64,000 bases of DNA from Rahnella variigena (GCF_003610915.1 NZ_NSDJ01000001.1:2542001-2606000), one strand, 5' to 3'. Positions 1 through 8,518 are shown, numbered from the stretch's first letter. Notes: generated by a model not told the origin, from the sequence alone. Numbers and translations: made by a program.

Positions 1-1043
1 GTGAACATGCGGTGGAAACGATCGCCATATTTTTCTGCCAGTTCAGGCCAGTGTTTCTGGAAACGTTCATGCCACGCCATCAGTGTACGGTCATAATCCG
101 CGCCGATATTGTGCCAGTCTTCCATGACAAACAAAGATTCGCTGGTTTGCGCAATTTGCTGAACAGAAGGCAGGCAGCCGTTCGGGAAGATATATTTATC
201 AATCCACGGGTCGACGTTAAGATCTGTTTTGTTAGAACCAATAGTGTGCAGCAGGAAAATGCCGTCAGGTTTGATATTACGTTTGGCGACATTAAAGTAT
301 GTCTGGTAATTCTTCGGACCGACATGCTCGAACATCCCGACCGAGACAATCCGGTCAAACTGATCGTTGAGGTCACGGTAATCCTGTAGGAGGATCGTGA
401 CATCCAGTCCTTCACATCTTTTTTGCGCGAGCTTTTGTTGTTCTGCGGAAATAGTGACACCAACGACACTGACACCATAATTGCGTGCCGCAAACTCTGA
501 CAATCCACCCCAGCCGCAACCAATATCGAGCAAACGCTGCCCCGGTTTTAATTGCAGTTTATCGCAGATCATTTTGAGTTTTGCTTCCTGCGCTTCTTCC
601 AGCGTTGTTGCTTCTTTCCAGTAGCCACAGGAATATTGCATATACGGGTCGAGCATCAGCGTGAATAAATCGTTGCCCAAATCATAATGCTCTTTGCCGA
701 CAATCCATGCACGTTTACGCGATTGCAAATTGGTAAGGCGTGCCGCGGCTACCCGCAGAGTGTCTTTAAAATGGTGGGGGAGTTTATTTTCCAAACCTGC
801 ACGGAGAACACGCTGGAAAAAAATATCAAGGCGGTCACATTCCCACCAACCATCCATATAGCTTTCACCCAGACCCAGAGAACCTTCCTGTAAAACACGC
901 TTAAAAAAGTCAGTGTTTTTTACTTTAAGGTCGAAAGGGCGATTACCATTTACCTGGATGTCTGCCATCGCCAGCATTTCACTGGCTATCCGATACCACT
1001 GATTATCCTGAATGCTTAGGTCTTCTATACACGATGAACTCAT
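1..1043 (-). CDS. cfa: Cyclopropane-fatty-acyl-phospholipid synthase, C-terminus cut by window edge
   Basis: Transfers a methylene group from S-adenosylmethionine to cis double bonds of membrane phospholipid acyl chains, at the inner face of the cytoplasmic membrane. About 347 residues are visible on the minus strand. Reading from the ATG at 1043 gives an open frame to the left edge, matching the E. coli Cfa family (about 380 aa), so roughly 35 C-terminal residues are missing. The SAM-binding glycine motif LLDIGCGWGG is encoded near 514-543. The N-terminal part contains the conserved GLGESYMDGWWE block. The start is supported by GGAG a few bases upstream. Its neighbour punC is the same as in E. 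coli. The long upstream gap is compatible with the long 5' leader known for E. coli cfa, but no promoter was fixed here. Confidence 0.96.
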   Translation of the reverse strand, partial: MSSSCIEDLSIQDNQWYRIASEMLAMADIQVNGNRPFDLKVKNTDFFKRVLQEGSLGLGESYMDGWWECDRLDIFFQRVLRAGLENKLPHHFKDTLRVAAARLTNLQSRKRAWIVGKEHYDLGNDLFTLMLDPYMQYSCGYWKEATTLEEAQEAKLKMICDKLQLKPGQRLLDIGCGWGGLSEFAARNYGVSVVGVTISAEQQKLAQKRCEGLDVTILLQDYRDLNDQFDRIVSVGMFEHVGPKNYQTYFNVAKRNIKPDGIFLLHTIGSNKTDLNVDPWIDKYIFPNGCLPSVQQIAQTSESLFVMEDWHNIGADYDRTLMAWHERFQKHWPELAEKYGDRFHRMF

Positions 1044-1423
1044 AGCTTCTCCATCACTTTCTCTTCTGACTTATTAACCTGCCGGGAAAAGCAAAGGCTA
1101 TTTTTTGCAGGTCTTTATGAGAACAGACGACTAGCGCCTCGTCCGATATCCGACACCAACAGAGGAAATTTAGAAGAACGCCTGCGGGCACAAGTCACGC
1201 AGGAAAATCATCCTTGAAAAACGTACTAGAAAAAATAGTGTGACGCATTCCGCGCGTCCGGTTTAAGTATGTAATAAAAGTTTTGTAAAAATGCTATTTT
1301 ATTGGGTTTTGTTGAGTATAGGCTCGCCGGCAGGCATTCTCAATAGTTAATCGTCACGAATGAAAATGACCAGTAAGTGATTGTAACTTATGGTCATTAT
1401 AACGATTAACTTTCAAGGCTTAC
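1044..1423. other. cfa-punC intergenic region with a composite inverted repeat
   Basis: A 380-base stretch without a supported ORF. It must hold the cfa promoter and leader (read leftwards). At the punC end it contains two nested inverted repeats at 1345-1411. I see no convincing sigma-70 box pair and do not assign a promoter. Confidence 0.6.
1345..1411. repeat. Nested inverted repeat downstream of punC
   Basis: The outer arms AGTTAATCGT (1345-1354) and ACGATTAACT (1402-1411) are perfect reverse complements. The inner arms ATGACCAGTAAGT (1366-1378) and ACTTATGGTCAT (1386-1397) pair with one bulged base. It lies 12 bases after the punC stop on the minus strand. It is AT-rich and lacks a terminal U-run, so it could be a weak terminator, an operator for cfa, or a processing hairpin. 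Confidence 0.55.
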
Positions 1424-2617
1424 TCAGGCTTCCTGCTCCGACTTTTGCTCTGTATATTGCGGATTTTTGTGCCGCACAGACATCCACCGGCCCAAAACTA
1501 CCAACAATAGTGTAGACAGCATGGTGGTGACTGTCGCTATTAATGGTTGCGCAATAAATGCGGAAACCAGCAAACTGGCGAGGAAACACAATCCCAATTG
1601 CAGGGTATTTTGCAACGCAGCCGCTTTCCCTGTATTAGCAGGAAATGGCATTAATGCATTTGCCACAACAATTGGATAGATTGCGCCATTCACCAGAGCC
1701 ATGAAACAGAACGGGATCAACAAGCTCACCAACCCGGCATCAGTGAACATGGCGACACAGAACAGACCCGTAACACTCAGACCATATCCTGTCAGCAGCC
1801 AGGGTAAAATTTTATTCCCATCTACCTTACTGATAAGCAACCGGCAGCCGAAACCACCGAGCAGGAAAGCGATGGTCTGCGGAACATAGCTCAGGCCAAT
1901 CACGCCCGGCGAATAACCCATATCACTCAGAATAAACGGTGAACCTGTCAGCCAGGCAAAGAAACCGGCGGAACAGGCAGCGTAAATCATGACATTACCG
2001 CTGTAAACGCGCGACTTCAGCAACGTGCCAAAGCCCGCTTTTTCGTCAGATTTGTGTTCTGCCGGCTTATTTTCCCGCAGCGTGAAGGTGGCGATAAGCA
2101 ACAGGGCGGCGACCGCAGTCAGCAGGGCAAATATCGCTTCCCAGTCAAAATGATTGAGCACCCAGGCGCCAAGCAAAGGAGCCAGCGCCGGCGAAAGTGC
2201 CACTAAAGGCATAATGCTGGCGAAGGTTTTTTTAGCGACATCCGCTGAAAAACGGTCCACCACGATTGCCTGCCAGGTCACTGCGGCGGCACAGACGCCC
2301 ATGGCCTGTAAGAAACGCAGCGCCAGAAGGGCGCGCACGTTCTCGACCCAAATCACGCCCAGGCAGCCGACGGCAAACAGTGTCAGACCGAGCAGTAAAA
2401 CCGGTTTGCGGCCAATGCGGTCTGACAGCGGTCCCCACAGCAATTGTCCGATGGCGAATCCGCCGAGAAAAATACTCAGGCTGGCGCTGATCATTCCCGG
2501 ACTGGTCATCAGGCTAGTTTGCATTGCGCTGAACGCAGGAAGGTACATATCTGTGGCTAAAAAGCCGAGCATGCTCAGGCCAGCCAGATAGAGCATAAAT
2601 CCAAAGGAGGGTTTCAT
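1424..2617 (-). CDS. punC: Purine nucleoside efflux/transport protein PunC (MFS, Bcr/CflA family)
   Basis: A 397-residue inner-membrane transporter of the major facilitator superfamily, drug:H+ antiporter family with 12 helices. The loop 2-3 signature [11 protein letters not shown] is present near residue 62. The N-terminus reads [19 protein letters not shown], as in E. coli YdhC, now called PunC and linked to purine nucleoside transport. It is divergent from punR (ydhB), the same arrangement as in E. coli, where the LysR regulator PunR activates punC. The start at 2617 is preceded by a purine-rich stretch (GAGATAATA). Older annotation calls this family drug or bicyclomycin resistance. The purine role is transferred from E. 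coli. Confidence 0.88.
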   Translation of the reverse strand: MKPSFGFMLYLAGLSMLGFLATDMYLPAFSAMQTSLMTSPGMISASLSIFLGGFAIGQLLWGPLSDRIGRKPVLLLGLTLFAVGCLGVIWVENVRALLALRFLQAMGVCAAAVTWQAIVVDRFSADVAKKTFASIMPLVALSPALAPLLGAWVLNHFDWEAIFALLTAVAALLLIATFTLRENKPAEHKSDEKAGFGTLLKSRVYSGNVMIYAACSAGFFAWLTGSPFILSDMGYSPGVIGLSYVPQTIAFLLGGFGCRLLISKVDGNKILPWLLTGYGLSVTGLFCVAMFTDAGLVSLLIPFCFMALVNGAIYPIVVANALMPFPANTGKAAALQNTLQLGLCFLASLLVSAFIAQPLIATVTTMLSTLLLVVLGRWMSVRHKNPQYTEQKSEQEA

Positions 2618-2661
2618 TATTATCTCGTTAATTTATTTATTGCAGATGATTTGATGCAGGG

Positions 2662-2702
2662 ATCTGTTCGGAGGCAGATTTTAACGCTTTGATAACAGCG
2701 TT
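2662..2702. promoter_or_regulatory. Paired inverted repeats in the punC-punR divergent control region
   Basis: Two inverted repeats with identical 8-base spacers sit side by side: ATCTG-N8-CAGAT (2662-2679) and AACGCT-N8-AGCGTT (2683-2702). They lie between the divergent starts of punC (2617) and punR (2754). LysR-type regulators bind such dyads, so these are good candidates for PunR sites. No footprint is known for this organism. Confidence 0.5.
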
Positions 2703-2753
2703 GTGAAACGTTAATATTTGCACTCTGCTATCAAAAATATTGAAGGCTAAAAT

Positions 2754-3659
2754 ATGTGGTCAGAATACGCTCTGGAAGTCGTTGATGCGGTGGCAAGAAC
2801 CGGAAGCTTCAGTGCGGCGGCACAGGATCTACATCGGGTGCCTTCTGCCATCAGCTATACCGTTCGTCAGCTCGAACAATGGCTGGCGGTGCCCTTGTTT
2901 GAACGTCGACACCGCGACGTCGTTTTAACGCCAGCGGGCAAAGTTTTCGTTGATGAAGCGCGGGTTCTGATAAAAAAAATGATAGCTACACGACGCCAGT
3001 GTCAGCAGGTTGCCAACGGCTGGCGGGGCGAGTTACGTATTGCTGTCGACAGAATTGTTAAACCGGCAAGAACCCGGCGTCTGGTGCTGGATTTCTATCG
3101 TCATTTTCCTGATACGGAACTGATTATTCATTCCGAAGTGTTTAATGGTGTGTGGGACGCACTGGTTGACGGACGTGCTGATGTGGCAATCGGTGCGACG
3201 CGGGCGATACCGGTTGGTGGTCGTTTCAGTTTTCGCGACATGGGGTTTATGGACTGGCACTGCGTGGTCAGCCCGCAGCATCCGCTGGCGCAGTTACCGG
3301 GTGCGCTCAGTGATGACCAGCTCAGGCCTTATCCCGCATTGTGTCTTGAAGATACCTCGCGGACGTTGCCCAAGCGTGATACCTGGACACTCGATAACCA
3401 GCGGCGTCTGGTTGTGCCGGACTGGACCTGCGCGCTTGAATGTCTGAGTGAAGGTTTATGTGTGGGAATGATGCCGGTACATCGCGTGAGCCATCGCATT
3501 GAGCAGCAGACATTGCAGGTTCTGGCGCTGGAGAATACCTTCCCTGACAGCCCGTGTTGCCTGACGTGGGACCAGAGTAATCCGTCACCTTCACTGGCGT
3601 GGTTGCTGGAATATATGGGTGATACAGAAACGATGAACCGTGAATGGTTGCGGGACTGA
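2754..3659 (+). CDS. punR: LysR-type regulator PunR
   Basis: A 301-residue LysR-family activator. The N-terminal winged helix-turn-helix (about residues 5-65) contains the conserved block SFSAAAQDLHRVPSA and the following recognition segment, almost identical to E. coli YdhB/PunR. The C-terminal substrate-binding domain spans about 90-295 and keeps EVFNGVWDALVDGRADVAIG. It is transcribed away from punC, which it is expected to activate. The start codon at 2754 begins MWSEYALEVVDAVAR, matching the family start. The inferred inducer is a purine nucleoside such as adenosine or inosine, based on E. coli work. Confidence 0.92.
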   Translation: MWSEYALEVVDAVARTGSFSAAAQDLHRVPSAISYTVRQLEQWLAVPLFERRHRDVVLTPAGKVFVDEARVLIKKMIATRRQCQQVANGWRGELRIAVDRIVKPARTRRLVLDFYRHFPDTELIIHSEVFNGVWDALVDGRADVAIGATRAIPVGGRFSFRDMGFMDWHCVVSPQHPLAQLPGALSDDQLRPYPALCLEDTSRTLPKRDTWTLDNQRRLVVPDWTCALECLSEGLCVGMMPVHRVSHRIEQQTLQVLALENTFPDSPCCLTWDQSNPSPSLAWLLEYMGDTETMNREWLRD

Positions 3660-3666
3660 GAAATAA

Positions 3667-3688
3667 AACGCCTGCAAAAGCAGGCGTT
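3667..3688 (-). terminator. Terminator between convergent punR and purR
   Basis: A perfect 9-bp stem AACGCCTGC / GCAGGCGTT closes an AAAA loop at 3667-3688. On the minus strand it is followed by TTTTATTT, so it best terminates purR. It may also stop punR transcripts arriving from the other side. Confidence 0.85.
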
Positions 3689-3709
3689 ATAAAAGATTAA
3701 AGGCAAACA

Positions 3710-4735
3710 TTAACGGCGATAGTCACGGTACGGGCCATCGGCCACCGAACGACGCTCAACCAGTTTCGGATGCACCTCGATGGTCTGTGATTCTTCACGT
3801 TTGCTGACGATGCGGTCGAGCAACATAGTAAAGGCCATCTCACCCAACCGTTCTTTCGGCTGATGGACGGTCGTCAGTGCCGGAGAGAAGTACCGCGCAT
3901 TACGCACGTTATCGTAACCAATCACCGAAATATCTTGCGGGACGCGCAATCCGAGTTCATCAGCGGCGCAAATTGCGCCCATCGCCATGACATCACCCCC
4001 GCAGAAGACGGCGGTGGGGCGTTGTTTCTGCATCAGAATCTTATGCATCGCCTGATAACCTGACTCCGGCTCGAAATCGCCCTGAACCACCCATTCTTCG
4101 CGAAGCGGGATATTGGCTTCCGTCAGCGCTTTGACAAAACCCTGGAAACGACCGCCGCCGGTGTTACGCGCCAGTTGTCCCGGGATCACGCCAATATCAC
4201 GATGCCCGCGTTCGATCAGATAGCGTCCGGCCATATATCCGCCTTCGAAAGCATTGTCGATAATGCTGTCGGTGAAGTTTTTGCGCGCTTCGCCCCAGTC
4301 CATGACCACCATCGGAATCGAACGATACTCTTCAAGCATATTAAGTAATTCATCAGGGTATTCCGCGCACATGACCAGCAGACCATCGACGCGTTTTTGC
4401 GCCAGCATTTGCAGATAGGCCTGTTGTTTTTCCAGATTATTGTGCGAGTTACACAAGATCAGCGTATAGCCTTTGGAGAAGCAGCTGTTCTCGACGGCTT
4501 CAATCACCTCGGCGAAATAGGGCGCTTCACTGGAGGTTGCCAGCAGACCAATCGTCTTGGTGTTATTCACTTTAAGACTACGGGCTACGGCACTCGGCGA
4601 ATAATGTAGCTCTTTAATGGCAAGCAGCACCGCTTCCCTGGTTTCTTCGGCGACGAAACGTGTTTTATTGATGACGTGCGACACGGTTGTAGTGGAAACG
4701 CCAGCGCGCTTTGCGACATCTTTAATCGTTGCCAT
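3710..4735 (-). CDS. purR: Purine repressor PurR (LacI family)
   Basis: A 341-residue LacI/GalR-type repressor, exactly the E. coli length when started at [20 protein letters not shown]. An in-frame upstream ATG exists at 4771, but the family start at 4735 is preferred. The helix-turn-helix and hinge helix cover residues 1-60, including [10 protein letters not shown]. The rest is the hypoxanthine/guanine co-repressor domain. With co-repressor bound it represses purine and related nucleotide genes. A PurR box lies 47 bases upstream of the start, consistent with autoregulation known in E. coli. In E. coli ydhP and sodB lie just beyond; here they are absent. Confidence 0.97.
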   Translation of the reverse strand: MATIKDVAKRAGVSTTTVSHVINKTRFVAEETREAVLLAIKELHYSPSAVARSLKVNNTKTIGLLATSSEAPYFAEVIEAVENSCFSKGYTLILCNSHNNLEKQQAYLQMLAQKRVDGLLVMCAEYPDELLNMLEEYRSIPMVVMDWGEARKNFTDSIIDNAFEGGYMAGRYLIERGHRDIGVIPGQLARNTGGGRFQGFVKALTEANIPLREEWVVQGDFEPESGYQAMHKILMQKQRPTAVFCGGDVMAMGAICAADELGLRVPQDISVIGYDNVRNARYFSPALTTVHQPKERLGEMAFTMLLDRIVSKREESQTIEVHPKLVERRSVADGPYRDYRR

Positions 4736-4781
4736 GTAAAGAATGACTCCTGAACTTCCGTGCTTCAGCACGTTAGCATTA

Positions 4782-4797
4782 TGTTAATCGTTTGCTT
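4782..4797 (-). promoter_or_regulatory. PurR operator upstream of purR
   Basis: The minus strand reads AAGCAAACGATTAACA, matching 10 of the 12 fixed positions of the PurR box ANGCAANCGNTTNCNT, including the central CG. It lies 47-62 bases before the purR ATG, fitting autorepression. Confidence 0.75.
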
Positions 4798-4801
4798 GCG
4801 C

Positions 4802-4839
4802 TGATTACACTGCGGACATCTAAAAGGGCAGTGTAATCA
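4802..4839. repeat. 12-bp perfect inverted repeat between purR and ynhF
   Basis: The arms TGATTACACTGC (4802-4813) and GCAGTGTAATCA (4828-4839) are perfect reverse complements around a 14-base spacer. It sits directly beside the PurR box. No T-run follows on either strand, so an operator or RNA hairpin is more likely than a terminator. Confidence 0.7.
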
Positions 4840-5069
4840 TTGGGTGGATTCTTCAGAATGAGGCGTGAAATGCTCTCGGGTGAAATCGACCGGCACACAG
4901 GCGTGTTAACCGACAATTTTCTCTTATAATGCATGAAAGTGGAAGTAAAATTGTCATGTTCACATTTTCATTCAGCAGAAGATTTTAAAAGTGAATTATG
5001 CGAAAATGCGTTGGCACACATTTAGTGTGGCTAAAAGAAACGCCACAACTTGATCCGAAAGGGGGTTTG

Positions 5070-5159
5070 ATGGACAGCAACCTGAAATTATCGTTGATCA
5101 CCACGGTATGCGCTTTGCTCATGATTATCGCTTTCAGCTTCACGGCAGTGATGAACTAA
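5070..5159 (+). CDS. ynhF: Small single-span membrane protein YnhF
   Basis: A 29-codon ORF starting MDSNLKLSLITTV and ending FTAVMN. Most of it is one hydrophobic helix (about residues 7-27). A strong ribosome binding site, AAAGGGGG, lies 5 bases before the ATG. Length, N-terminal pattern and position next to purR match E. coli YnhF, a tiny inner-membrane protein of unknown function with reported stress-dependent expression. A clear terminator follows at 5190-5228. It is shorter than the usual ORF cut-offs. The reading frame is open upstream to an ATG at 4998, giving a possible 53-residue form, but the ribosome binding site favours 5070. Confidence 0.85.
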   Translation: MDSNLKLSLITTVCALLMIIAFSFTAVMN

Positions 5160-5189
5160 TCTGGCACTAAGACAGTAGTGAGACGCAAC

Positions 5190-5228
5190 AAAAAAGGGCG
5201 ATACCTTTCACAGGAATCGCCCTTTTCA
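5190..5228. terminator. Rho-independent terminator after ynhF
   Basis: Stem AAAAGGGCGAT / ATCGCCCTTTT (about 5192-5226) around a 13-base loop, flanked by A-runs and T-runs. It can act on both strands, serving ynhF from the left and mepH from the right. Confidence 0.88.
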
Positions 5229-5317
5229 ATTTTACGCAGTGACCGTTACCGCCGATACTCTTCCCTGCAGAAACTCTTCGTTAAGTGCTATTCAATGGCT
5301 GATTAGCGAAACTTCAG

Positions 5318-5327
5318 ACTTAACGAA
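5318..5327. repeat. Right arm of a 10-bp inverted repeat beyond the mepH stop
   Basis: TTCGTTAAGT (5277-5286) and ACTTAACGAA (5318-5327) are perfect reverse complements with 31 bases between them, just downstream of mepH on the minus strand. It is AT-rich. The role is unknown; it may be an accessory terminator hairpin. Confidence 0.4.
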
Positions 5328-5334
5328 TTGTTTA

Positions 5335-6240
5335 TTATCGGATTGTTTTTGGGGTCATTACCCGACGTGCGCCAACATAGTGGTCTTGCCAGTAATCATC
5401 GCCCAGTGAGGTGATTTTGATGTCTTCACCGGTTCTTGGCGACTGAATGAATTTGCCGTTGCCAACATAAACACCCACATGATCCGCTGCGCCGCGGTTG
5501 TTGATTCTGAAGAACACCAGATCACCGCTTTCAAGTTCGCCGCGTTTCACCGGCGCTGCATCGCGCAGGTGGTACATCTCGTTTGCCGTGCGCGGCATTT
5601 TAATGCGGATCAAATCTTTATAAGCGTAATAGACCAGACCGCTGCAATCAAAACCGGTATTCGGAGAAGTTCCTCCCCAGCGATAAGGTTTGCCGACCTG
5701 GTGCATCAGCTTAGTCATCGCCGTTTGTTGTGCGTGCTGATAGCGTTTTTTATGTGTCGCACTCAGCGTAATAGGTTTGGTGTCTTCTTCGCGTAATTTT
5801 TTACCTTTACGGTGTCGGCCATACGCTTCTTTCTTGCTGACTTTTTCACTGCTGTTTTTGGCAAGCGCTCGTGATTTAGTGGCTTTATCTGTCTTTTTCT
5901 CGGCCCGCGTTGTCCTGAGTGTTTTTTCTTTTTTGCTTTCGGCCCGGGTTGTTTTAACGCTTTTCTCAGAAGTTGTCTTGCGCCTGACCAGTTCGGTGCT
6001 GCTGACCTTCTTCGATTTTGATGTTTTTTCCTGAGTCTTTTTCTCTGTCACCGGTGCGACTTTTGTTTTTTTACTGGTTTTCGCAGCCACTGTTTTTCGC
6101 TTTCGCCTTTCTTCCGGCGTCAGGGAATTAACATGACTCTTTCGCTGATCGGCAGAGACGCGGGTCTGTGGCGACGCATGAGCCATATTAAGAAACAGCT
6201 GGGTAAAGAGCAGCACAAAAAGCGTGAACAGTAAGCGCAT
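5335..6240 (-). CDS. mepH: Murein DD-endopeptidase MepH (NlpC/P60 family)
   Basis: A periplasmic endopeptidase that cleaves meso-DAP-D-Ala cross-links to allow cell-wall expansion. With the start at 6240 (MRLLFTLFVLLF) it is 301 residues, against about 271 in E. coli. Residues 1-22 are a signal peptide ending MAHA. A long Lys/Thr/Glu/Ser-rich low-complexity linker follows (about 35-170), longer than in E. coli. The C-terminal NlpC/P60 domain has the catalytic Cys in TGFDCSGLVYYAY and the His in ADHVGVYVG. An in-frame ATG at 6399 would add 53 residues that hide the signal peptide, so I reject it. It lies divergent from grxD, the E. coli neighbour. Confidence 0.93.
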   Translation of the reverse strand: MRLLFTLFVLLFTQLFLNMAHASPQTRVSADQRKSHVNSLTPEERRKRKTVAAKTSKKTKVAPVTEKKTQEKTSKSKKVSSTELVRRKTTSEKSVKTTRAESKKEKTLRTTRAEKKTDKATKSRALAKNSSEKVSKKEAYGRHRKGKKLREEDTKPITLSATHKKRYQHAQQTAMTKLMHQVGKPYRWGGTSPNTGFDCSGLVYYAYKDLIRIKMPRTANEMYHLRDAAPVKRGELESGDLVFFRINNRGAADHVGVYVGNGKFIQSPRTGEDIKITSLGDDYWQDHYVGARRVMTPKTIR

Positions 6241-6703
6241 AGCTTCGTTACCATGAGTGGTTGGGTTAAACATCAGGGATGTCAGAGTATTGCCTAAAAG
6301 AACCCGACAAAAAAGCACGAATTGACTCGATTCTAGATCATATTGTGAGAAAAAGTTAATAGCTTTTTTTATGTCGAAATATCCGCCATTTTTAGTCAAA
6401 AAAATAACCGTTTTTCATCAGGTTAATATTTGAGATAAAGAATGCGATTTGGCAAATCTGACATTATCGTCGAACGGCAAAAATGTTATTCTCGATGAAT
6501 CTTTAAATATGTGATGTTCAGCGCAGCCGCCAAAAATTGTTTAATAAAATGCCAGTATTGAGAAAGACCCCACAAAAAATGGCGTTTTTATCTGATGGCT
6601 GGCGTCGTTACAATAGAAAGTATTGTGTTTGCGCACCGTTTTTGGGTGCCGCGCGTGATGAGTAATGACCGTGACAGCCTGTACCGGCTTGAGGAAGCAA
6701 GAA
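6241..6703. other. mepH-grxD divergent intergenic region
   Basis: 463 bases, AT-rich, with no supported gene. It carries the promoters of both flanking genes. A possible grxD promoter is TTTTTA (6585-6590) with TACAAT (6609-6614), 18 bases apart; this is weak. In E. coli, sodB sits on the other side of mepH; nothing of it is visible here. Confidence 0.5.
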
Positions 6704-7045
6704 ATGACTACTCCAACTATTGAAAAAATTCAGAAGCAAGTTTCTGAAAACCCGATCCTGCTTTACATGAAAGGTTCTCCAAAGCTGCCAAGCTGCGGTT
6801 TTTCCGCTCAGGCTGTTCAGGCGCTTTCAGCCTGTGGCGAACGTTTTGCTTATGTTGATATTTTGCAGAACCCGGATATCCGCGCAGAAATGCCAAAGTT
6901 TGCTAACTGGCCAACTTTCCCGCAGTTGTGGGTTGATGGCGAACTGGTCGGCGGTTGTGACATCGTGGTTGAGATGTTCCAGCGCGGCGAACTGCAGCAG
7001 CTGATTAAAGAAACTGCTGAAAAATACAAATCTTCTGAAGAGTAA
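6704..7045 (+). CDS. grxD: Monothiol glutaredoxin GrxD (Grx4)
   Basis: A 113-residue cytosolic monothiol glutaredoxin that binds a [2Fe-2S] cluster with glutathione and BolA-type partners and works in Fe-S delivery and iron sensing. The active site is CGFS in KLPSCGFSAQAVQAL, and the WPTFPQLWVDGELVGGCDI glutathione-binding region is intact. The start at MTTPTIEKIQ (6704) fits E. coli GrxD and follows a GAGGAAG ribosome binding site; the longer reading from 6665 has no family support. It is followed by a strong terminator, so it is likely monocistronic. Confidence 0.97.
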   Translation: MTTPTIEKIQKQVSENPILLYMKGSPKLPSCGFSAQAVQALSACGERFAYVDILQNPDIRAEMPKFANWPTFPQLWVDGELVGGCDIVVEMFQRGELQQLIKETAEKYKSSEE

Positions 7046-7083
7046 TTCTAAGAAGGCCGCCGTCCTTTGAGGAGGGTGAAAAC

Positions 7084-7113
7084 AAAAAGAGCGACATTGC
7101 GTCGCTCTTTTTT
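7084..7113 (+). terminator. Terminator after grxD
   Basis: Stem AAAGAGCGAC / GTCGCTCTTT with an ATTGC loop, followed by a T-run (to 7113). The preceding A-run lets it also act for rnt on the minus strand. Confidence 0.9.
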
Positions 7114-7140
7114 ATGTCTGGATCCAGCCAGCCGTACGGA

Positions 7141-7824
7141 TTACTGCTGATTTTCCTGCTGCGCGGCTTCGTCTTCCGCTTCTTCTGCAGTCAGGGGCAA
7201 CGGCCAGCCGCCAAGACGCTTCCAGCGGTTCACCAGCTCACAGAACAGCTCAGCAGTGCGTTCTGTGTCATACAGTGCAGAGTGAGCCTGACTGCTGTCA
7301 AACACCATTCCCGCGCTGATACAGGCTTTTGCCAGCACCGTTTGCCCGAGCACCAGTCCGCTTAACGCCGCAGTATCAAATGTGGCGAAAGGGTGGAACG
7401 GGTTACGTTTCAGCCCGGCGCGCTCGGCTGCCGCCATCAGAAAACTGTGATCGAAATTCGCGTTATGCGCCACGATGATTGCGCGGTTACAGTTTTGCTC
7501 TTTCATCCCTTTGCGGATGACTTTAAAAATCTCGTGCAGGGCTTCATATTCACTGACTGCGCCGCGCAACGGGTTGGTCGGATCGATACCGTTAAACGCC
7601 AGCGCTTCCGGCACCAGTACCGAACCTTCAAAAGGTTCTACGTGGAAATGCACGGTCTCATCGCTTTGCAGCCAGCCGTCCTCATCCATCTTCAATGTGA
7701 TTGCTGCAATTTCCAGCAGCGCATCGGTTTGGGCATTAAATCCGGCAGTTTCAACATCAATGACTACCGGATAAAAACCACGAAAACGGCCTCTCAGGGC
7801 GTTAATGTCACTATTCTCGGCCAT
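7141..7824 (-). CDS. rnt: Ribonuclease T
   Basis: A DEDDh-family 3'-5' exoribonuclease that trims tRNA (CCA end turnover) and 5S and 23S rRNA 3' ends. The catalytic motifs are visible: VIDVETAG (ExoI), HNANFDHSF (ExoII) and HSALYDTER (ExoIII). The 227-residue reading starts at [17 protein letters not shown] (7824). E. coli RNase T is 215 aa, with an extra acidic, Gln-rich C-terminal tail ([14 protein letters not shown]) accounting for much of the difference here. An in-frame ATG at 7857 would add 11 residues with weak family support. It lies downstream of gloA on the same strand, with a terminator between. Confidence 0.95.
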   Translation of the reverse strand: MAENSDINALRGRFRGFYPVVIDVETAGFNAQTDALLEIAAITLKMDEDGWLQSDETVHFHVEPFEGSVLVPEALAFNGIDPTNPLRGAVSEYEALHEIFKVIRKGMKEQNCNRAIIVAHNANFDHSFLMAAAERAGLKRNPFHPFATFDTAALSGLVLGQTVLAKACISAGMVFDSSQAHSALYDTERTAELFCELVNRWKRLGGWPLPLTAEEAEDEAAQQENQQ

Positions 7825-7904
7825 TAGTTTCTTATCTTCATCGAATTCAGCGCGCATTATGACAAATTTTGCCGTTCGTTGCAGGGCTGCGGCAAAAATT
7901 GGGC

Positions 7905-7933
7905 AATAAAAAAGGGCGCATTTGCGCCCCTTT
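7905..7933 (-). terminator. Terminator after gloA
   Basis: Stem GGGCGC (7914-7919) / GCGCCC (7924-7929) closing a four-base loop. On the minus strand it continues into a T-rich run (complement of the A-run at 7907-7913). Confidence 0.85.
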
Positions 7934-7948
7934 CAGCATTCAGGGGGA

Positions 7949-8356
7949 TCAGTTGCCCAGACCCTGGCCCGCATGTTTGGATTCGATCAGCTCGATTTTG
8001 TAACCGTCCGGATCTTCAACGAATGCGATAATGGTGGAGCCGCCTTTAACCGGACCGGCTTCACGGGTCACTTTGCCACCCGCATTACGGATGTCATCAC
8101 AGGTTTGTGCCACGTTATCGACACCCAGAGCGATGTGCCCGTAAGCGGTGCCGATGTCGTAGCTGTCAACGCCCCAGTTGTAGGTCAGTTCAATGACTGC
8201 GCCTTCGCTTTCATCGGTGTAACCGACGAATGCCAGGGAGTATTTGTATTCAGTGTTTTCGCTGGTGCGCAGCAGGCGCATGCCTAACACATCGGTATAG
8301 AAGCTGATTGCGCGTTGCAGATCGCCAACACGAAGCATGGTATGGAGTAAACGCAT
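7949..8356 (-). CDS. gloA: Lactoylglutathione lyase (glyoxalase I)
   Basis: Converts the hemithioacetal of methylglyoxal and glutathione to S-lactoylglutathione in the cytosol. It is 135 residues, the E. coli length. All four metal ligands of the Ni-type enzyme are present: His5, Glu56, His74 and Glu122. The two vicinal-oxygen-chelate repeats are complete, with [12 protein letters not shown] near the C-terminus. The start [13 protein letters not shown] matches the family and has AGAGGAA upstream. It sits between nemA and rnt as in E. coli and has its own terminator. Confidence 0.98.
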   Translation of the reverse strand: MRLLHTMLRVGDLQRAISFYTDVLGMRLLRTSENTEYKYSLAFVGYTDESEGAVIELTYNWGVDSYDIGTAYGHIALGVDNVAQTCDDIRNAGGKVTREAGPVKGGSTIIAFVEDPDGYKIELIESKHAGQGLGN

Positions 8357-8454
8357 AGGTTCCTCTTTATTTGCAGGATGAGAATTATCGGTTCAAGCCT
8401 AACTGATAGAGACCATTTTGTCTGTAAAACGACGCTCGGTTGCTGAAGGCCTGA

Positions 8455-8492
8455 ACAAAAAAAGCAGCAGAAGGAGGGCCTCTTCTGCTGCA
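8455..8492 (-). terminator. Terminator after nemA
   Basis: Stem GCAGCAGAAG (8464-8473) / CTTCTGCTGC (8482-8491). On the minus strand it is followed by TTTTTTT (complement of 8457-8463), giving a classical terminator for nemA. Confidence 0.9.
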
Positions 8493-8518
8493 AGGATGGT
8501 GTTACTCTTTTTTAATCA

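Larger units (their letters stand above)
4736..5069. other. purR-ynhF divergent intergenic region
   Basis: 334 bases holding the PurR box and the 12-bp inverted repeat described separately, plus the upstream region of ynhF. An in-frame ATG at 4998 would extend the ynhF frame by 24 codons, but it has no good ribosome binding site. Confidence 0.6.

Noticed and set aside
5277..5327. Inverted repeat after mepH as a second terminator
   Set aside because: The 31-base loop and AT-rich arms make a terminator unlikely; listed only as a repeat.
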